Source: a bacterium (lineage in GTDB: Bacteria > Pseudomonadota > Gammaproteobacteria > Burkholderiales > Burkholderiaceae_C). Taken from it: DNA of 64,000 bases. Position numbers and translations under genes: made by a program. The notes below the pieces were generated by a model. The model was not told the DNA's origin. It worked only from the letters and a program-made list of their open reading frames with translations, and did not search any database. The stretch is taken from assembly GCA_030824555.1 (NCBI GenBank), contig JAVBXK010000054.1, forward strand, positions 1 through 64,000, given 5' to 3'. Positions 28,032 through 38,385 of the stretch are shown in pieces (position 1 is the first letter of the stretch; each line of letters opens with the position of its first letter).

Positions 28032-29006
28032 ATGCAAGTTCAAACGCCTGATTTCATGATTTTTACCGGCAATGCCAATCCGGTATTGGCTGCGGACATT
28101 GCCCGTCACACTGGCACCACGGTTGGCGCTGCCAACGTGGGTCGCTTCTCTGACGGTGAAGTCACCGTCGAGATTGCCCAGAACGTCCGTGCACGGGACG
28201 TGTTCGTCATCCAGTCAACTTGCGCCCCCACCAATGAGAACCTGATGGAACTCATCATCATGGTGGACGCGTTGAAGCGCGCCTCGGCCGAACGCATCTC
28301 TGCGGTCATTCCCTACTTCGGCTACGCCCGCCAGGACCGTCGCCCACGTTCCAGCCGTGTGCCGATTTCGGCAAAAGTGGTGGCCAACATGCTGCAAGCC
28401 GTGGGCGTGTCCCGCGTGCTGACCATGGACTTGCATGCCGACCAGATTCAAGGCTTCTTCGACATCCCGGTTGACAACATCTACGCTTCACCCGTGCTGC
28501 TGGGCGATTTGCGCCAGAAGGCCTACCCTGACCTGCTGGTGGTGTCACCCGACGTCGGTGGCGTGGTGCGCGCACGCGCATTGGCCAAACAACTCGACTG
28601 CGACATGGCCATCATTGACAAGCGTCGCCCACGTGCCAACGTGTCGGAAGTGATGCACGTCATTGGAGACATCGACGGCCGCAACTGCGTCATCATGGAC
28701 GACATGATCGACACCGCCGGCACCCTGGTCAAAGCAGCCGAGGTACTGAAGGAACGTGGCGCGAAGAACGTGTATGCCTATTGCACACACCCCATCTTCT
28801 CTGGCCCCGCCATTGAACGCATTTCCAAGGGTTCGGCACTTGACGAAGTCGTCGTGACGAACACCATTCCGTTGAGCCAGGCTGCACAGGCCTGCAAGAA
28901 AATCCGCCAACTCTCTGTGGCACCGCTGATGGCCGAGACCATTTCGCGCATTGCTTCCGGTGAGTCGGTCATGAGTCTGTTTGCTGACCAGGAGCACCTG
29001 TTCTGA
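28032..29006 (+). CDS. prs: Ribose-phosphate pyrophosphokinase
   Basis: 324 aa. It makes PRPP from ribose 5-phosphate and ATP. The ATP-binding [10 protein letters not shown] segment, the metal-binding [12 protein letters not shown], and the PRPP loop DDMIDTAGT are all intact. The chosen start is [14 protein letters not shown]; a second ATG eight codons on is less likely given the related N-termini I know. A longer frame reaching back to 27915 crosses tRNA-Gln and is rejected. Confidence 0.96.
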   Translation: MQVQTPDFMIFTGNANPVLAADIARHTGTTVGAANVGRFSDGEVTVEIAQNVRARDVFVIQSTCAPTNENLMELIIMVDALKRASAERISAVIPYFGYARQDRRPRSSRVPISAKVVANMLQAVGVSRVLTMDLHADQIQGFFDIPVDNIYASPVLLGDLRQKAYPDLLVVSPDVGGVVRARALAKQLDCDMAIIDKRRPRANVSEVMHVIGDIDGRNCVIMDDMIDTAGTLVKAAEVLKERGAKNVYAYCTHPIFSGPAIERISKGSALDEVVVTNTIPLSQAAQACKKIRQLSVAPLMAETISRIASGESVMSLFADQEHLF

Positions 29007-29187
29007 CAGAGGCACTCTGCCCTTCTTGGGCAGGTAAGGGCCAGCAAACAACACCGTAGACGCCCTCCGTTCGTCGGGAAGTTTCGCTTTACATTCTGTA
29101 GCGACGACTTCTTTGCCTTGAAGCGGTAGCGTCTTTTTTAATCTGAGGCACTCTGGTCGCGGAGTTCGCCTTTTCAGGAGTTTTAGC

Positions 29188-29811
29188 ATGATGAAATTTG
29201 TCGCTTTCGAGCGCACCAAGCAGGGCACGGGTGCGAGCCGCCGTCTCCGCAACACAGGTCGTACACCTGGCATCGTTTTCGGTGGTTCCACCGACGCTGC
29301 CCAGATCGAACTGGATCACAACGCACTGTGGCACGCTCTGAAAAAAGAGGCTTTCCACGCATCCATTCTGGAAATGGAACTGGCTGGCAAAGCTGAACAA
29401 GTGCTGCTGCGCGATGTGCAGTACCACCCCTTCAAACAACTGGTGTTGCACGTTGACTTCCAACGTGTCGACGAAAAAACACGCCTGCACAAGAAAGTGC
29501 CTTTGCACTTCGTGAACGCAGACACATCGCCTGCCGTCAAGACCGACAAGTGCCTGGTGAACCACGTCATGACGGAAGTCGAAATCGAGTGCCTGGCCAC
29601 CGGCCTGCCCGAATTCATCACCGTTGACTTGGGTAACGCCACCAAGAACACATCTGTCCACGTCAAAGACTTGGTCATGCCTGCTGGCATCAAAGTGGTC
29701 ACACATGGCCGTCCGAACCAGACGGTTGCCACCATCACCGAACCTGAACCAGAAGTCATCGCCGCACCCGTGGTGGTCGAAGACAAGAAAAAAGGCAAAG
29801 GCAAGAAGTGA
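29188..29811 (+). CDS. rplY: Ribosomal protein bL25 (CTC form)
   Basis: 207 aa, the long general-stress (CTC) form of L25, which binds 5S rRNA. The N-terminal L25 domain includes [19 protein letters not shown]; the C-terminal beta domain follows and the tail is lysine-rich ([10 protein letters not shown]). AGGAG lies 7 nt before the first of two tandem ATG codons. A 181-bp leader separates it from prs, and a terminator follows. Confidence 0.95.
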   Translation: MMKFVAFERTKQGTGASRRLRNTGRTPGIVFGGSTDAAQIELDHNALWHALKKEAFHASILEMELAGKAEQVLLRDVQYHPFKQLVLHVDFQRVDEKTRLHKKVPLHFVNADTSPAVKTDKCLVNHVMTEVEIECLATGLPEFITVDLGNATKNTSVHVKDLVMPAGIKVVTHGRPNQTVATITEPEPEVIAAPVVVEDKKKGKGKK

Positions 29812-29858
29812 TGCCACGGGGCCACACAGCTGGCCCACGGCACACCGCCTGACGAAAC

Positions 29859-29881
29859 AGCCCGCACTCGCGGGCTTTTTT
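29859..29881 (+). terminator. Terminator after rplY
   Basis: AGCCCGC/GCGGGCT hairpin with a short loop and T6. It separates rplY from the structured element and pth. Confidence 0.8.
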
Positions 29882-29960
29882 CATGCGAGGCGCACAAGTC
29901 GTTGGCATGACGTCCATGCGGATGACTGCCCCCACTTGGCACCTGGTGCAATCAGGTTTG

Positions 29961-30038
29961 AGTAAGCGCCATGCGTTCGCCAGTTTTCTCATCCATCCAG
30001 TAGACCTGGCGCAACGCCACAGGTCTGGGGTGCTTACT
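29961..30038 (+). other. Structured element upstream of pth
   Basis: A 10-bp outer stem AGTAAGCGCC/GGTGCTTACT (one G-U pair) encloses about 58 nt with an inner hairpin GACCTG/CAGGTC at 30003-30008 and 30019-30024. It ends 15 nt before the pth start codon. The inner hairpin and a TTTCTC word recur in the element at 37204-37267, whose outer stem has unrelated sequence. It may be a 5' leader RNA, a small RNA or a hairpin repeat. Confidence 0.45.
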
Positions 30039-30053
30039 TGACGAAAGTGACCC

Positions 30054-30761
30054 ATGATCAAACTGTTTGTGGGGCTGGGCAACCCCGGCCCCGACTACGA
30101 AGCCACGCGGCACAACGCCGGTTTTTGGTGGATAGACGGCCTGGCCCGGCAATGGGGCACGCGCTTGCAGTTGGAGCGCAGTTATTTCGGTTTGATGGCC
30201 CGCACGCAAATCGAAGGCCAGACGGTCTGGTTGCTGGCGCCGCAAACCTTCATGAACAAGTCAGGTCAGGCCGTGTCCACTCTGGCCCGGTTTTTCAAAA
30301 TACAGCCTCAGGAAATACTGGTGGCACATGACGAGCTGGACCTGCCTGCCGGTGAAACCAAGCTCAAACTGGGCGGCAGCCATGCTGGGCACAACGGCCT
30401 GCGCGACATCCACGGCCAACTGGGCAGTGCCGATTACTGGCGGCTGCGCATCGGCATCGACCACCCTGGGCACAAAGCCGAAGTGGTGAACTGGGTGCTC
30501 AAAAAGCCCAGCCCCGAACAGCGTGATGCCATCGAGCTCGGCATCGAGCGCAGCCTGAAGGCAGCAAACGACCTGGTGCTGGGCCGCATGGACAAGGCCA
30601 CGGTACAAATCCACACCAGCAAGCCACCACGCCCCAAACCACCCCGGCCACCCCAAACCCAGGTAGCAATGCCAGCCCCAGGCAACGACGCGGCAATCGA
30701 CACTTCCCGTCAGGCCCCCCCCAGCGTTTCAGCCCCTGTGCGTCCAGATACGAACGGTTGA
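30054..30761 (+). CDS. pth: Peptidyl-tRNA hydrolase
   Basis: 235 aa; the enzyme releases tRNA from drop-off peptidyl-tRNA. It begins [21 protein letters not shown] with the catalytic His at the end of that segment; FMNKSGQAV and [27 protein letters not shown] are conserved. The family core ends near residue 190; the rest is a proline- and lysine-rich tail ([11 protein letters not shown] and onward) that is not part of the fold. It follows rplY, the normal order. Confidence 0.95.
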   Translation: MIKLFVGLGNPGPDYEATRHNAGFWWIDGLARQWGTRLQLERSYFGLMARTQIEGQTVWLLAPQTFMNKSGQAVSTLARFFKIQPQEILVAHDELDLPAGETKLKLGGSHAGHNGLRDIHGQLGSADYWRLRIGIDHPGHKAEVVNWVLKKPSPEQRDAIELGIERSLKAANDLVLGRMDKATVQIHTSKPPRPKPPRPPQTQVAMPAPGNDAAIDTSRQAPPSVSAPVRPDTNG

Positions 30762-30983
30762 CGCGGCAAGCGAGGCACACCACTCCAACCCGATTGGTTG
30801 CAAAGGAAAGGATGGGGTTCACAGCCCATCAACTGATCGGGACAAACTGCCAGACGCGGGCACAACCAGTTGCTTTGGCCCCATGAACTTCGAACTTTCC
30901 GGGGGTCTCCAGCTGGGAAGCCCCTGTATTCGGCTTGCGACTTCAAAAGGCCGAATCAATGTGCACACGGTCGTGCATCGGGC

Positions 30984-31747
<764 letters not shown>

Positions 31748-31874
31748 CTCTGTTGCCTTTCAAAAACAGTTTCGATTATCGGATGAAGCCCGGTACACAG
31801 CGCTCGGTGGAGCCGATCACCACACGCACGGCAGGCCAACCGCTCACCGGCTGAACCGTGCCCCCCCCACGCCG

Positions 31875-32618
31875 TCAGGACAGCTCGGCAACGGTCAACA
31901 GCGCGTAATGCACTTGGCCTGCCTTGCCTTGCCGGTGCGGGGCCAACCCCAGCGGCAACAGCTCGGCAGCGGTCCATTCGCGGGGGGACTCCAGGTACAC
32001 CCAGCCCGCTGGGCTTACGGCTTCCTTGGCGGCCTTCAGGGCACGCAGGGCAATGTCGTCGTTCTCACCATCCAGAAAAGGTGGGTCGAGGAACACACCG
32101 TCCCACTTCTGTCCCGCGCATTGCGACAGCACACTGAACGCATCGGCCTTGTCGATGCGCACGTGGTGGGCACCCAGCTTTTGCACGGTGCGGCGCAGGT
32201 TGGTGACCAGTTGCGCGTCCTTTTCGACCAGCCACACCTCTTTCGCACCACGCGAGGCAGCCTCCAGACCCAGCGCACCCGAGCCGGCAAAGGCATCAAT
32301 GAAGCGCAGGCCTGTCATGTCCTGTCCGAGCCAGTTGAACAGGGTTTCCCGCACCCGGCCGGGCGTGGGGCGCAGGCCCGGCTGGTCGGGCACGGGCAGC
32401 GGGGTGCGCTTCCACAGCCCCCCCATGATGCGCACCTCGTTCGGTGGTGGGCCCCGTTTGGCCTGGCCAGGCTTGGTCGACTTGCCTGACTGGGCTGATT
32501 TACCCGTTGGTTTGCTGGTTGATGAGGCACCGCGGCCCGCGCCACGGGTGCCGCCCGCTGAATCAGATGGTTTGCCCCGGCCAGTGGCGGAAGCAGAAGG
32601 TTTGGAAATGGGTTGCAT
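31875..32618 (-). CDS. rsmD: 16S rRNA (guanine-966-N2)-methyltransferase
   Basis: 247 aa. The methyltransferase core starts near residue 60 (VRIMGGLWKRTPLPVP) and has the SAM-binding FIDAFAGSGALGLEAASRGA and catalytic FLDPPFLDG motifs. The first about 60 residues are low-complexity Ser/Gly/Lys/Pro, absent from E. coli RsmD. An ATG inside the core is not available, so the tail is probably translated. It lies 9 bp after the M16 peptidase gene and upstream of coaD. Confidence 0.93.
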   Translation of the reverse strand: MQPISKPSASATGRGKPSDSAGGTRGAGRGASSTSKPTGKSAQSGKSTKPGQAKRGPPPNEVRIMGGLWKRTPLPVPDQPGLRPTPGRVRETLFNWLGQDMTGLRFIDAFAGSGALGLEAASRGAKEVWLVEKDAQLVTNLRRTVQKLGAHHVRIDKADAFSVLSQCAGQKWDGVFLDPPFLDGENDDIALRALKAAKEAVSPAGWVYLESPREWTAAELLPLGLAPHRQGKAGQVHYALLTVAELS

Positions 32619-32627
32619 GCGCGCAGC

Positions 32628-33995
32628 TTAACTGCCCGCGCCACCGACCACCACCGATGCCATGGTGCCCGGCTGCAACACACGCTGAAACGCCCGGCGC
32701 ACATCGGCCACCGTGACGGCGCCGATGCGCTGGGTCCAGGTTTGCAGGTAGTCGGCTGGCAAGCCGTACCAAGCGATGTTGGCCACGTTGTCCAGCAGCT
32801 TGCGGTTGGTGTCGATGCGCAGGGCAAAGCCGTTGACCAGGTTGTCCTGGGCCGCTTTCAGCTCGGCTTCTGTCGGGCCATGGGCCACGAAGCCCGCCAC
32901 CACTTCACGGGCCAGAGCCAGCGCCTGCTCAGCCTGGTCATGCCGCGTTTGCAAGCCCACGGTGAACGCCCCGGCATGCATGCCGGGTGCGTAGTAGCTG
33001 TACACGCCGTAAGTGAGACCACGCTTTTCACGCACCTCGGTCGTCAGGCGCGACACAAAGCCCCCGCCCCCCAGCACGTAGTTGCCCACCAGCAGGGGGA
33101 AGAAGTCGGGGTCGTCACGGCGGTGGCCGGGTTGGCCCAACAGCACGTGTGCCTGCGCGGTGGCCATGGGCACGCGCTGGTCGCTGGCGGCATGCAGTGC
33201 GCTCACTTCGGGCACAGCTGGCAGCGGCGGGCACTGCGCGCGTTGGATACCGGCCAGCAACTGCGTGACGATGACATCGGCCTGTGCACGGTCCACCGCA
33301 CCTACCAGGCTGACCCGCGCATCGCAAGCCCGCACGTGGCGTTGCCACCAGGTGTGCATGTCGGCCACGGTCACGCGGGCCAGCGTGTCGGGCGTGGTGT
33401 CGAACCCATATGGGTGCTGGCCATACACCGCCTGGGCAAACCGGCGCTGTGCCACCGTGCCCGGCTGGGTGCTGGCGTTGTGCCAGGCGGCGCTCATGCG
33501 CTCGCGCTCGCGCTGCCAGATGGGGGCGGCGTACGCCGCATCGAAACGGGGGTGCGCCAGTTGGCGTGCGGCCAGTGCCAACGCACCGGGCAGCACGTCG
33601 GGTGCCGTGAGGGTGCGCAGCGAGGCGCTGAGGCGGTCGCTGCCCGCCGACACCGACCACTGCGCGCCCAGGTCCATCCAGCTTTCAGCCAGCTGGTTTT
33701 CGTCGAGCGCGGGCTGTTGCCCGGTTGCACCCACGCCACGGGCGCTCATGAGCGCGGCGGCGGAAGCCAGACCGGCTTGGTCGGCCGGGTCGCGGCGGCT
33801 GCCACCATCGAACTCGATGCGCACGTCGAGCATGGGAATGGCCGGGCTGGCCACCAGCGCCACGCGTGCACCGCTGGCGTGTTGCCACATGTCGATCGAC
33901 GGCACGGCGTGGGCCATGGGCAATACAAATATCAAGCCAAAAAGTGCTTTGACGCAATATTTATAAGCGCTGTCAGCTATGGTTTTTTTAATCAT
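32628..33995 (-). CDS. M16-family peptidase-like protein, inactive partner
   Basis: 455 aa from MIKKTIADSAYKYC; a longer start at 34058 is possible. Signal peptide with cleavage near AHA. The M16 fold is recognisable (FDGGSRRDPADQAGLAS; EVREKRGLTYGVYSYY), but the zinc motif HxxEH is absent, as in the non-catalytic subunits of paired periplasmic M16 peptidases. The catalytic partner is the upstream gene, 80 bp away. The start codon and signal-peptide codons lie in a copy of the dispersed AT-rich repeat, and neither candidate start has a clear ribosome site. Confidence 0.88.
   Translation of the reverse strand: MIKKTIADSAYKYCVKALFGLIFVLPMAHAVPSIDMWQHASGARVALVASPAIPMLDVRIEFDGGSRRDPADQAGLASAAALMSARGVGATGQQPALDENQLAESWMDLGAQWSVSAGSDRLSASLRTLTAPDVLPGALALAARQLAHPRFDAAYAAPIWQRERERMSAAWHNASTQPGTVAQRRFAQAVYGQHPYGFDTTPDTLARVTVADMHTWWQRHVRACDARVSLVGAVDRAQADVIVTQLLAGIQRAQCPPLPAVPEVSALHAASDQRVPMATAQAHVLLGQPGHRRDDPDFFPLLVGNYVLGGGGFVSRLTTEVREKRGLTYGVYSYYAPGMHAGAFTVGLQTRHDQAEQALALAREVVAGFVAHGPTEAELKAAQDNLVNGFALRIDTNRKLLDNVANIAWYGLPADYLQTWTQRIGAVTVADVRRAFQRVLQPGTMASVVVGGAGS
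33932..33994 (-). repeat. Dispersed repeat copy B at M16 gene start
   Basis: On the minus strand: ACCATAGCTGACAGCGC, TTATAAATATTGCG, TCAAAGCACTTTTT. It aligns almost position by position with copies A and F. It covers codons 2 to about 22 of the M16 partner protein, that is, most of its signal peptide. Confidence 0.6.
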
Positions 33996-34075
33996 GTTGT
34001 GGTCAGTATCAGTCCGATGGGTACGGTGCGTGCGTGCGCGGAAGGCATGGGCATGCACGAAAGGCTCTCAGCTGT

Positions 34076-35524
34076 TCAATGGCGCAAGGTCACCCGTGGG
34101 CGGGTGCCTGCGGCCTGTTGGCGTTGCGCCAGTGCCTCGCGGTCGGGCACCAGCACAGCCTGGGTGGATTGCTCGCTGCCAAAGTAGCGCCCGGCCACGG
34201 CCTGCACCTGTTCGGCCGTGACGCGGCGCAGGCTTTGCAGCAAGCGGTCTGACGCATCGACACCCCAGCCCTGCACCCAGTTACTGCCCAGCTCGCGGGC
34301 CTGGGCAAACACGGCGTCGAGCTTGTAAACCTCGGCAGCGCGCCACTGGTTTTTCACACGGTCCAGTTCGGTGGCGGTCACACCATCGCGGGCCACCTGC
34401 GCCACGGCATCGCGCAGCGCCTGGGCCAACTGGGCGGGGTCTTTGCCCTCGGCCGGGGTGGCATCCAGCATGAACAGACCGGGGCCGCGCCCGGTGCCGC
34501 TGAAGTAGGCCCCGGCCGAATCGGCCAGGCGCTGACCTGCTGGCCATTGCACCAGTTGCCGCCCCAGGCGGGCGCCCTCGTAACCGTCAAGGATGGCGGC
34601 CAGCATCACCAGCGCCAGCGCATCCTGGCTGGCGGCGTCGGCTGCATCGGGGTCGGTCAGGCGGGGGCCGTGGAAGGCCATTGCCACATAGGGCTGTTCA
34701 GCCGGGGCTTTCACGTCGATGCGCTTGGCACCGGTCTGTGGTGGCTCGGTGCGGGGCTTGCGCTCGGGCACCGCGCGTGCAGGCACCTGCCCGTAGGTGG
34801 CTTGCGCCCAGGCCAGCACCTGGGCGGGGTCCACATCGCCGGCAATGACCACCGCAGCATTCGCGGGGGTGTACCAGCGCTGGTGAAAGCCGCGCACATC
34901 GTCTGGCGTGAGCGACTCGATGTCGGCCATCCAACCGATGACCGGGCGGCGGTAGGGGTGTGCCTTCCACACGGTGGCGCTCAGGGCTTCGTGCAGGGCA
35001 GAACGCGGCTGGTCGTCCACACGCTGGCGGCGCTCTTCTTTGATGACTTCGATTTCGCGCTTGAACTCATCGTCGGCCCACTGGTTGTGGGCGAAGCGGT
35101 CGGCCTCCAGCTTCATGACGGCTTCGAGGTGCGCAGCGGGCACCTGCTGGTGGTAGGCCGTCATGTCGCGGCTGGTGAAGGCGTTTTCGCGCCCACCCAA
35201 AGCGGCCACGCGGCGCGAAAACTCGCCGGGCTTCAGGCTGGGGGTGCCTTTGAACATCATGTGCTCCAGCACATGGGCCACGCCGCTGGTACCGTCCACC
35301 TCATCCATGGCGCCCACGCGCACCCAAAGCATGTGGGCCACGGTGGGCGCTCGGTGGTCGGGTTTGATGATCAGCGTGAGGCCGTTGGCCAGCGTGTGCC
35401 GTTGCACCGTGGTGTCGGCGGCAGGGGGCGTTGCACCCCACGCATGGGACGCCAGGCTCGCAGTGCCCAGCACCAGCATGACGGTGCGGACGGCTCCGGA
35501 AAAGTTGAAGCGAATGGGTTTCAT
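34076..35524 (-). CDS. M16-family zinc peptidase
   Basis: 482 aa from MKPIRFNFSGAVRTVMLVLG, giving a signal peptide that ends near SHAWGA; periplasmic. The inverted zinc motif HVLEH is at 84-88, with the third ligand expected in EIEVIKEERRQR. Related to PqqF/insulinase-type peptidases. It probably works as a heterodimer with the HxxEH-lacking protein encoded next. A longer frame start (35554) overlaps the divergent ftsY start and is rejected; ftsY begins 29 bp away. Confidence 0.92.
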   Translation of the reverse strand: MKPIRFNFSGAVRTVMLVLGTASLASHAWGATPPAADTTVQRHTLANGLTLIIKPDHRAPTVAHMLWVRVGAMDEVDGTSGVAHVLEHMMFKGTPSLKPGEFSRRVAALGGRENAFTSRDMTAYHQQVPAAHLEAVMKLEADRFAHNQWADDEFKREIEVIKEERRQRVDDQPRSALHEALSATVWKAHPYRRPVIGWMADIESLTPDDVRGFHQRWYTPANAAVVIAGDVDPAQVLAWAQATYGQVPARAVPERKPRTEPPQTGAKRIDVKAPAEQPYVAMAFHGPRLTDPDAADAASQDALALVMLAAILDGYEGARLGRQLVQWPAGQRLADSAGAYFSGTGRGPGLFMLDATPAEGKDPAQLAQALRDAVAQVARDGVTATELDRVKNQWRAAEVYKLDAVFAQARELGSNWVQGWGVDASDRLLQSLRRVTAEQVQAVAGRYFGSEQSTQAVLVPDREALAQRQQAAGTRPRVTLRH

Positions 35525-35553
35525 AGAATGCACTAGACACCAGAAAGTGGCCA

Positions 35554-37152
35554 ATGTTCTCGTTCTTCAGAAAAAAACCTGCCGCCAGCCCGGCGCCTGC
35601 CCCGACACCCCAGCCGCCAGCGGCTGAATCCGCCCCCGTCAGCACCGAATTGCCCGCACAGCAAGCTGTTGCGCCCCACCCGACCCCGGCATCAGATGCC
35701 CCTGCGGCAACCAGCCCAGCCACGGTTGTGCCCGCTCCCGCTGCGGCCACACCGCCCAACGTGCCCCACCCGGTTGAGGTAGCACCGGTGGCTGCGCCAG
35801 CGCCAACACCCGCGCCTGAGCGGACAGGTTGGTTCGACAAGATCAAAAGCAGTTTCACCGGCTCGCCTGCACCTGCACCCGTTCCGCCAGTGACCGTGGC
35901 GGTGCCCGATGCGGGTACACAAGCTGCGCCTGCGGCTTCAGTCGCACCGGTTGCGACCGGAGTGCCCACATCCGCGCCACCTGTCGCGCCGTCTGGCGCT
36001 TCATCTGCCGTGACGGCAGCTGGGTTGCCCATTGCGCCGACTGCACCCGTCACTCCCGTTGCGCCGGTCACACCGACCCTTGCCGCCACCCAGGCACGGG
36101 CACCACAACCCACCGCTGTGCCGTTGCCGGTGCAGCGCGCAGCCACACCACCACCAGCCACGCAGCCCGTGGCGCCGGCACCACAGCCCAGCCTTGCCCC
36201 CGTCGAACAGGCCAAGCCCGTGCGCACGGGCTGGCTCGACAAGCTCAAGGCCGGGTTGAAAAAAACCGGCTCGGCCATTGCCACGGTGTTCACCGGCACG
36301 CAAATTGACGATGCCCTGTACGAGGAGCTGGAAACCGCGCTGCTGATGGCCGACACCGGCGTCAAAGCCACCGAACACCTGCTGGCAGACGTGAAGCGCC
36401 GCGTGAAGGAAACCAAAACCACCGAACCCTCGGCCGTCAAAGGGCTGCTGGCCGATGCCATCACCGATTTGCTCAAACCACTGGAAAAGCCGCTGGCCAT
36501 TGGTCTGCGCACCCCACCACCACCCGGCAGCACCGAGCTGGACGAGCCCACCGTCATCATGGTGGCAGGCGTGAACGGCGCAGGCAAAACCACCTCCATC
36601 GGCAAACTCACCCGCCATCTGAGCGATTCGGGGGCCAGCGTGCTGCTGGCCGCAGCCGACACCTTCCGCGCCGCCGCCCGCGAGCAGCTGGGCGTGTGGG
36701 CCACACGCACCACGGTAGACATCATCAGCCAGGACGGCGGCGACCCGGCGGCGGTCAGCTTCGACGCCGTCTCAGCCGGCAAGGCACGTGGCAAAGACGT
36801 GGTGCTGGTCGACACCGCAGGCCGCCTGCCCACGCAACTGCACCTGATGGAAGAGCTGAAAAAAATCAAACGCGTGGTGCAAAAGGCGCAGGCCAGTGCA
36901 CCGAACGAGGTCATTTTGGTCATTGACGGCAACACCGGCCAGAACGCGCTGACGCAGGTCAAGGCGTTTGATCAGACGCTGGGGCTGACCGGCCTGATCG
37001 TCACCAAACTGGACGGTACCGCCAAAGGTGGCGTACTGGCTGCCATTGCCCGCGAGCACCCCATTCCGGTTTACTTCATCGGCGTGGGCGAAAAGCTGGA
37101 AGACCTGCAGACCTTCAACGCGCGCGAGTTCGCGCAAGCGCTATTGGGCTGA
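35554..37152 (+). CDS. ftsY: Signal recognition particle receptor FtsY
   Basis: 532 aa. The first about 220 residues after MFSFFRKK are a low-complexity Pro/Ala/Val/Thr region with two short WFDKIKSSF/WLDKLKAGL repeats, likely amphipathic membrane-contacting helices. The NG domain follows: P-loop GVNGAGKTT, AADTFRAAAREQL, DTAGRLPT, and TKLDGTAKGG. It docks SRP-ribosome complexes at the membrane. FtsY A-domains vary greatly, so the long tail is plausible rather than an error. Confidence 0.95.
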   Translation: MFSFFRKKPAASPAPAPTPQPPAAESAPVSTELPAQQAVAPHPTPASDAPAATSPATVVPAPAAATPPNVPHPVEVAPVAAPAPTPAPERTGWFDKIKSSFTGSPAPAPVPPVTVAVPDAGTQAAPAASVAPVATGVPTSAPPVAPSGASSAVTAAGLPIAPTAPVTPVAPVTPTLAATQARAPQPTAVPLPVQRAATPPPATQPVAPAPQPSLAPVEQAKPVRTGWLDKLKAGLKKTGSAIATVFTGTQIDDALYEELETALLMADTGVKATEHLLADVKRRVKETKTTEPSAVKGLLADAITDLLKPLEKPLAIGLRTPPPPGSTELDEPTVIMVAGVNGAGKTTSIGKLTRHLSDSGASVLLAAADTFRAAAREQLGVWATRTTVDIISQDGGDPAAVSFDAVSAGKARGKDVVLVDTAGRLPTQLHLMEELKKIKRVVQKAQASAPNEVILVIDGNTGQNALTQVKAFDQTLGLTGLIVTKLDGTAKGGVLAAIAREHPIPVYFIGVGEKLEDLQTFNAREFAQALLG

Positions 37153-37203
37153 GCCTCAACCGTTTTTCACGGGTGCCCTCCCCGCCTCATAGGAAAACAC
37201 CGG

Positions 37204-37267
37204 GCCGCCTCAAGTTGTTTCATGCTTTCTCGGGGGACCTGGCGCAATGCAACAGGTCTGAGGCGGC
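37204..37267 (+). other. Structured element downstream of ftsY
   Basis: A 9-bp perfect outer stem GCCGCCTCA/TGAGGCGGC encloses about 46 nt with an inner hairpin GACCTG/CAGGTC (37235-37240 and 37252-37257) whose loop GCGCAATGCAA is nearly the same as in the pth element. It lies between convergent ftsY and the ribbon-helix-helix gene and could be a terminator-like or small-RNA structure; there is no T-run. Confidence 0.45.
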
Positions 37268-37269
37268 GC

Positions 37270-37647
37270 TCAGGCTGCGCACACCTTGAGCACGTTGGGA
37301 GGCAGTGGATGGTGCTCGGACGCCAGCACGCGTTCGGCGTTGAGGCTGGCGATAGGGATGCGGGCATCCTGCGGAATGCCGCCTGACAGTTGCAAGGCCA
37401 GGTAGCGCCCGCAACACACCCGCAAAAACGACGCGAAGTTGTCAACCTCCCCCCGCGCCTGCACCAGCTCGTCGTAGAGCTTGGTGCACAGCTGCGGCAC
37501 GCTCATGCCGTCACGGATGGCAATGTCGTCCAGCACGTTCCAGAACAGGTTTTCCAGGCGGATGCTGGTGGCCACGCCATGCAGCCGGACCGAGCGGGCA
37601 CGGCACGCGTACAAATGGGGGGCGGCGTTGATGAACACTTGGCACAT
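37270..37647 (-). CDS. Ribbon-helix-helix domain protein
   Basis: 125 aa from MCQVFINAAPHLYACRARSV. The segment SVRLHGVATSIRLENLFWNVLDDIA and the following helix RDGMSVPQLCTKLYDEL fit the RHH_4 (COG4321) family of small DNA-binding or arylsulfate-linked proteins. The rest (NFASFLRVCCGRYL) is also typical of that family. Function unknown. The longer in-frame start at 37725 has no conserved content. Confidence 0.75.
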   Translation of the reverse strand: MCQVFINAAPHLYACRARSVRLHGVATSIRLENLFWNVLDDIAIRDGMSVPQLCTKLYDELVQARGEVDNFASFLRVCCGRYLALQLSGGIPQDARIPIASLNAERVLASEHHPLPPNVLKVCAA

Positions 37648-37755
37648 GGGACATCTCCGGGGGCAGACAGCGGCTCCACAGCATGCAGTGCTGCCCTGCC
37701 GTCGTCTACGCGGACAAACCAGCACCCGCTGGCCTGTCGCGCATGCACAAACCTT

Positions 37756-38337
37756 TTACAGACTGATGCGGGTGCCCAGCAACGCCAGAAACTGCGCCAT
37801 CCAGGCAGGATGGGCAGGCCATGCTGGTGCGCTGACCAGGTTGCCCTCGGTGAATGCACCGTCAATGGCGATGTCGGTATACGTGCCCCCTGCACGCTCC
37901 ACCTCGTAGCGGCAGGCCGGGTAGGCCGAGCAGGTGCGGCCTTTGAGCACATCGGCCCCCGCCAACAGCTGTGCACCGTGGCAGATGGCGGCCACGGGTT
38001 TGCCGGTATCAAAGAAGTGCTTCACCATGGCCACCACCGCTGGGTAGGTGCGCAGGTATTCGGGGCCACGGCCACCGGGAATGACGAGTGCGTCGTAGTC
38101 CTGCACGGCAATGTCGGCAAAAGTGGCATTCAGGGCGAAGTTGTGGCCCGGCTTTTCGCTGTAGGTCTGCGCGCCCTCGAAGTCGTGGATGGCGGTCTTG
38201 ATCTGATCGCCCGCCTTTTTGTCGGGGCACACCGCGTGCACCGTGTGGCCCACGGCCAGCAGCGTCTGAAACGGGACCATGGTTTCATAGTCCTCGCAAT
38301 AGTCGCCGCAGATCATCAGAATTTTTTGGGCTGCCAT
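37756..38337 (-). CDS. DJ-1/PfpI family protein
   Basis: 193 aa from MAAQKILMICGDYCEDYE; an upstream in-frame extension to 38526 is rejected because the conserved start of the fold is here. The nucleophile elbow AAICHGAQLLAGADVLKG holds the reactive Cys, and DYDALVIPGGRGPEYLR is the usual strand-loop. Members include deglycase/protease-like stress proteins; the substrate is not predictable. A perfect 16-bp palindrome lies 48 bp upstream of the start. Confidence 0.88.
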   Translation of the reverse strand: MAAQKILMICGDYCEDYETMVPFQTLLAVGHTVHAVCPDKKAGDQIKTAIHDFEGAQTYSEKPGHNFALNATFADIAVQDYDALVIPGGRGPEYLRTYPAVVAMVKHFFDTGKPVAAICHGAQLLAGADVLKGRTCSAYPACRYEVERAGGTYTDIAIDGAFTEGNLVSAPAWPAHPAWMAQFLALLGTRISL

Positions 38338-38385
38338 CTCTGTCTCCTGTATTGGAAATAACGGGAATTCATTGTGGTTCGATGC

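Noticed and set aside
30710-30946. 78-codon minus-strand frame after the ferredoxin gene
   Set aside because: No motif, no ribosome site, overlaps the pth tail; the gap 30762-30983 has only small hairpins.
35301-36962. 553-codon minus-strand frame across ftsY
   Set aside because: Low-complexity shadow of the Ala/Pro-rich ftsY tail and NG domain.
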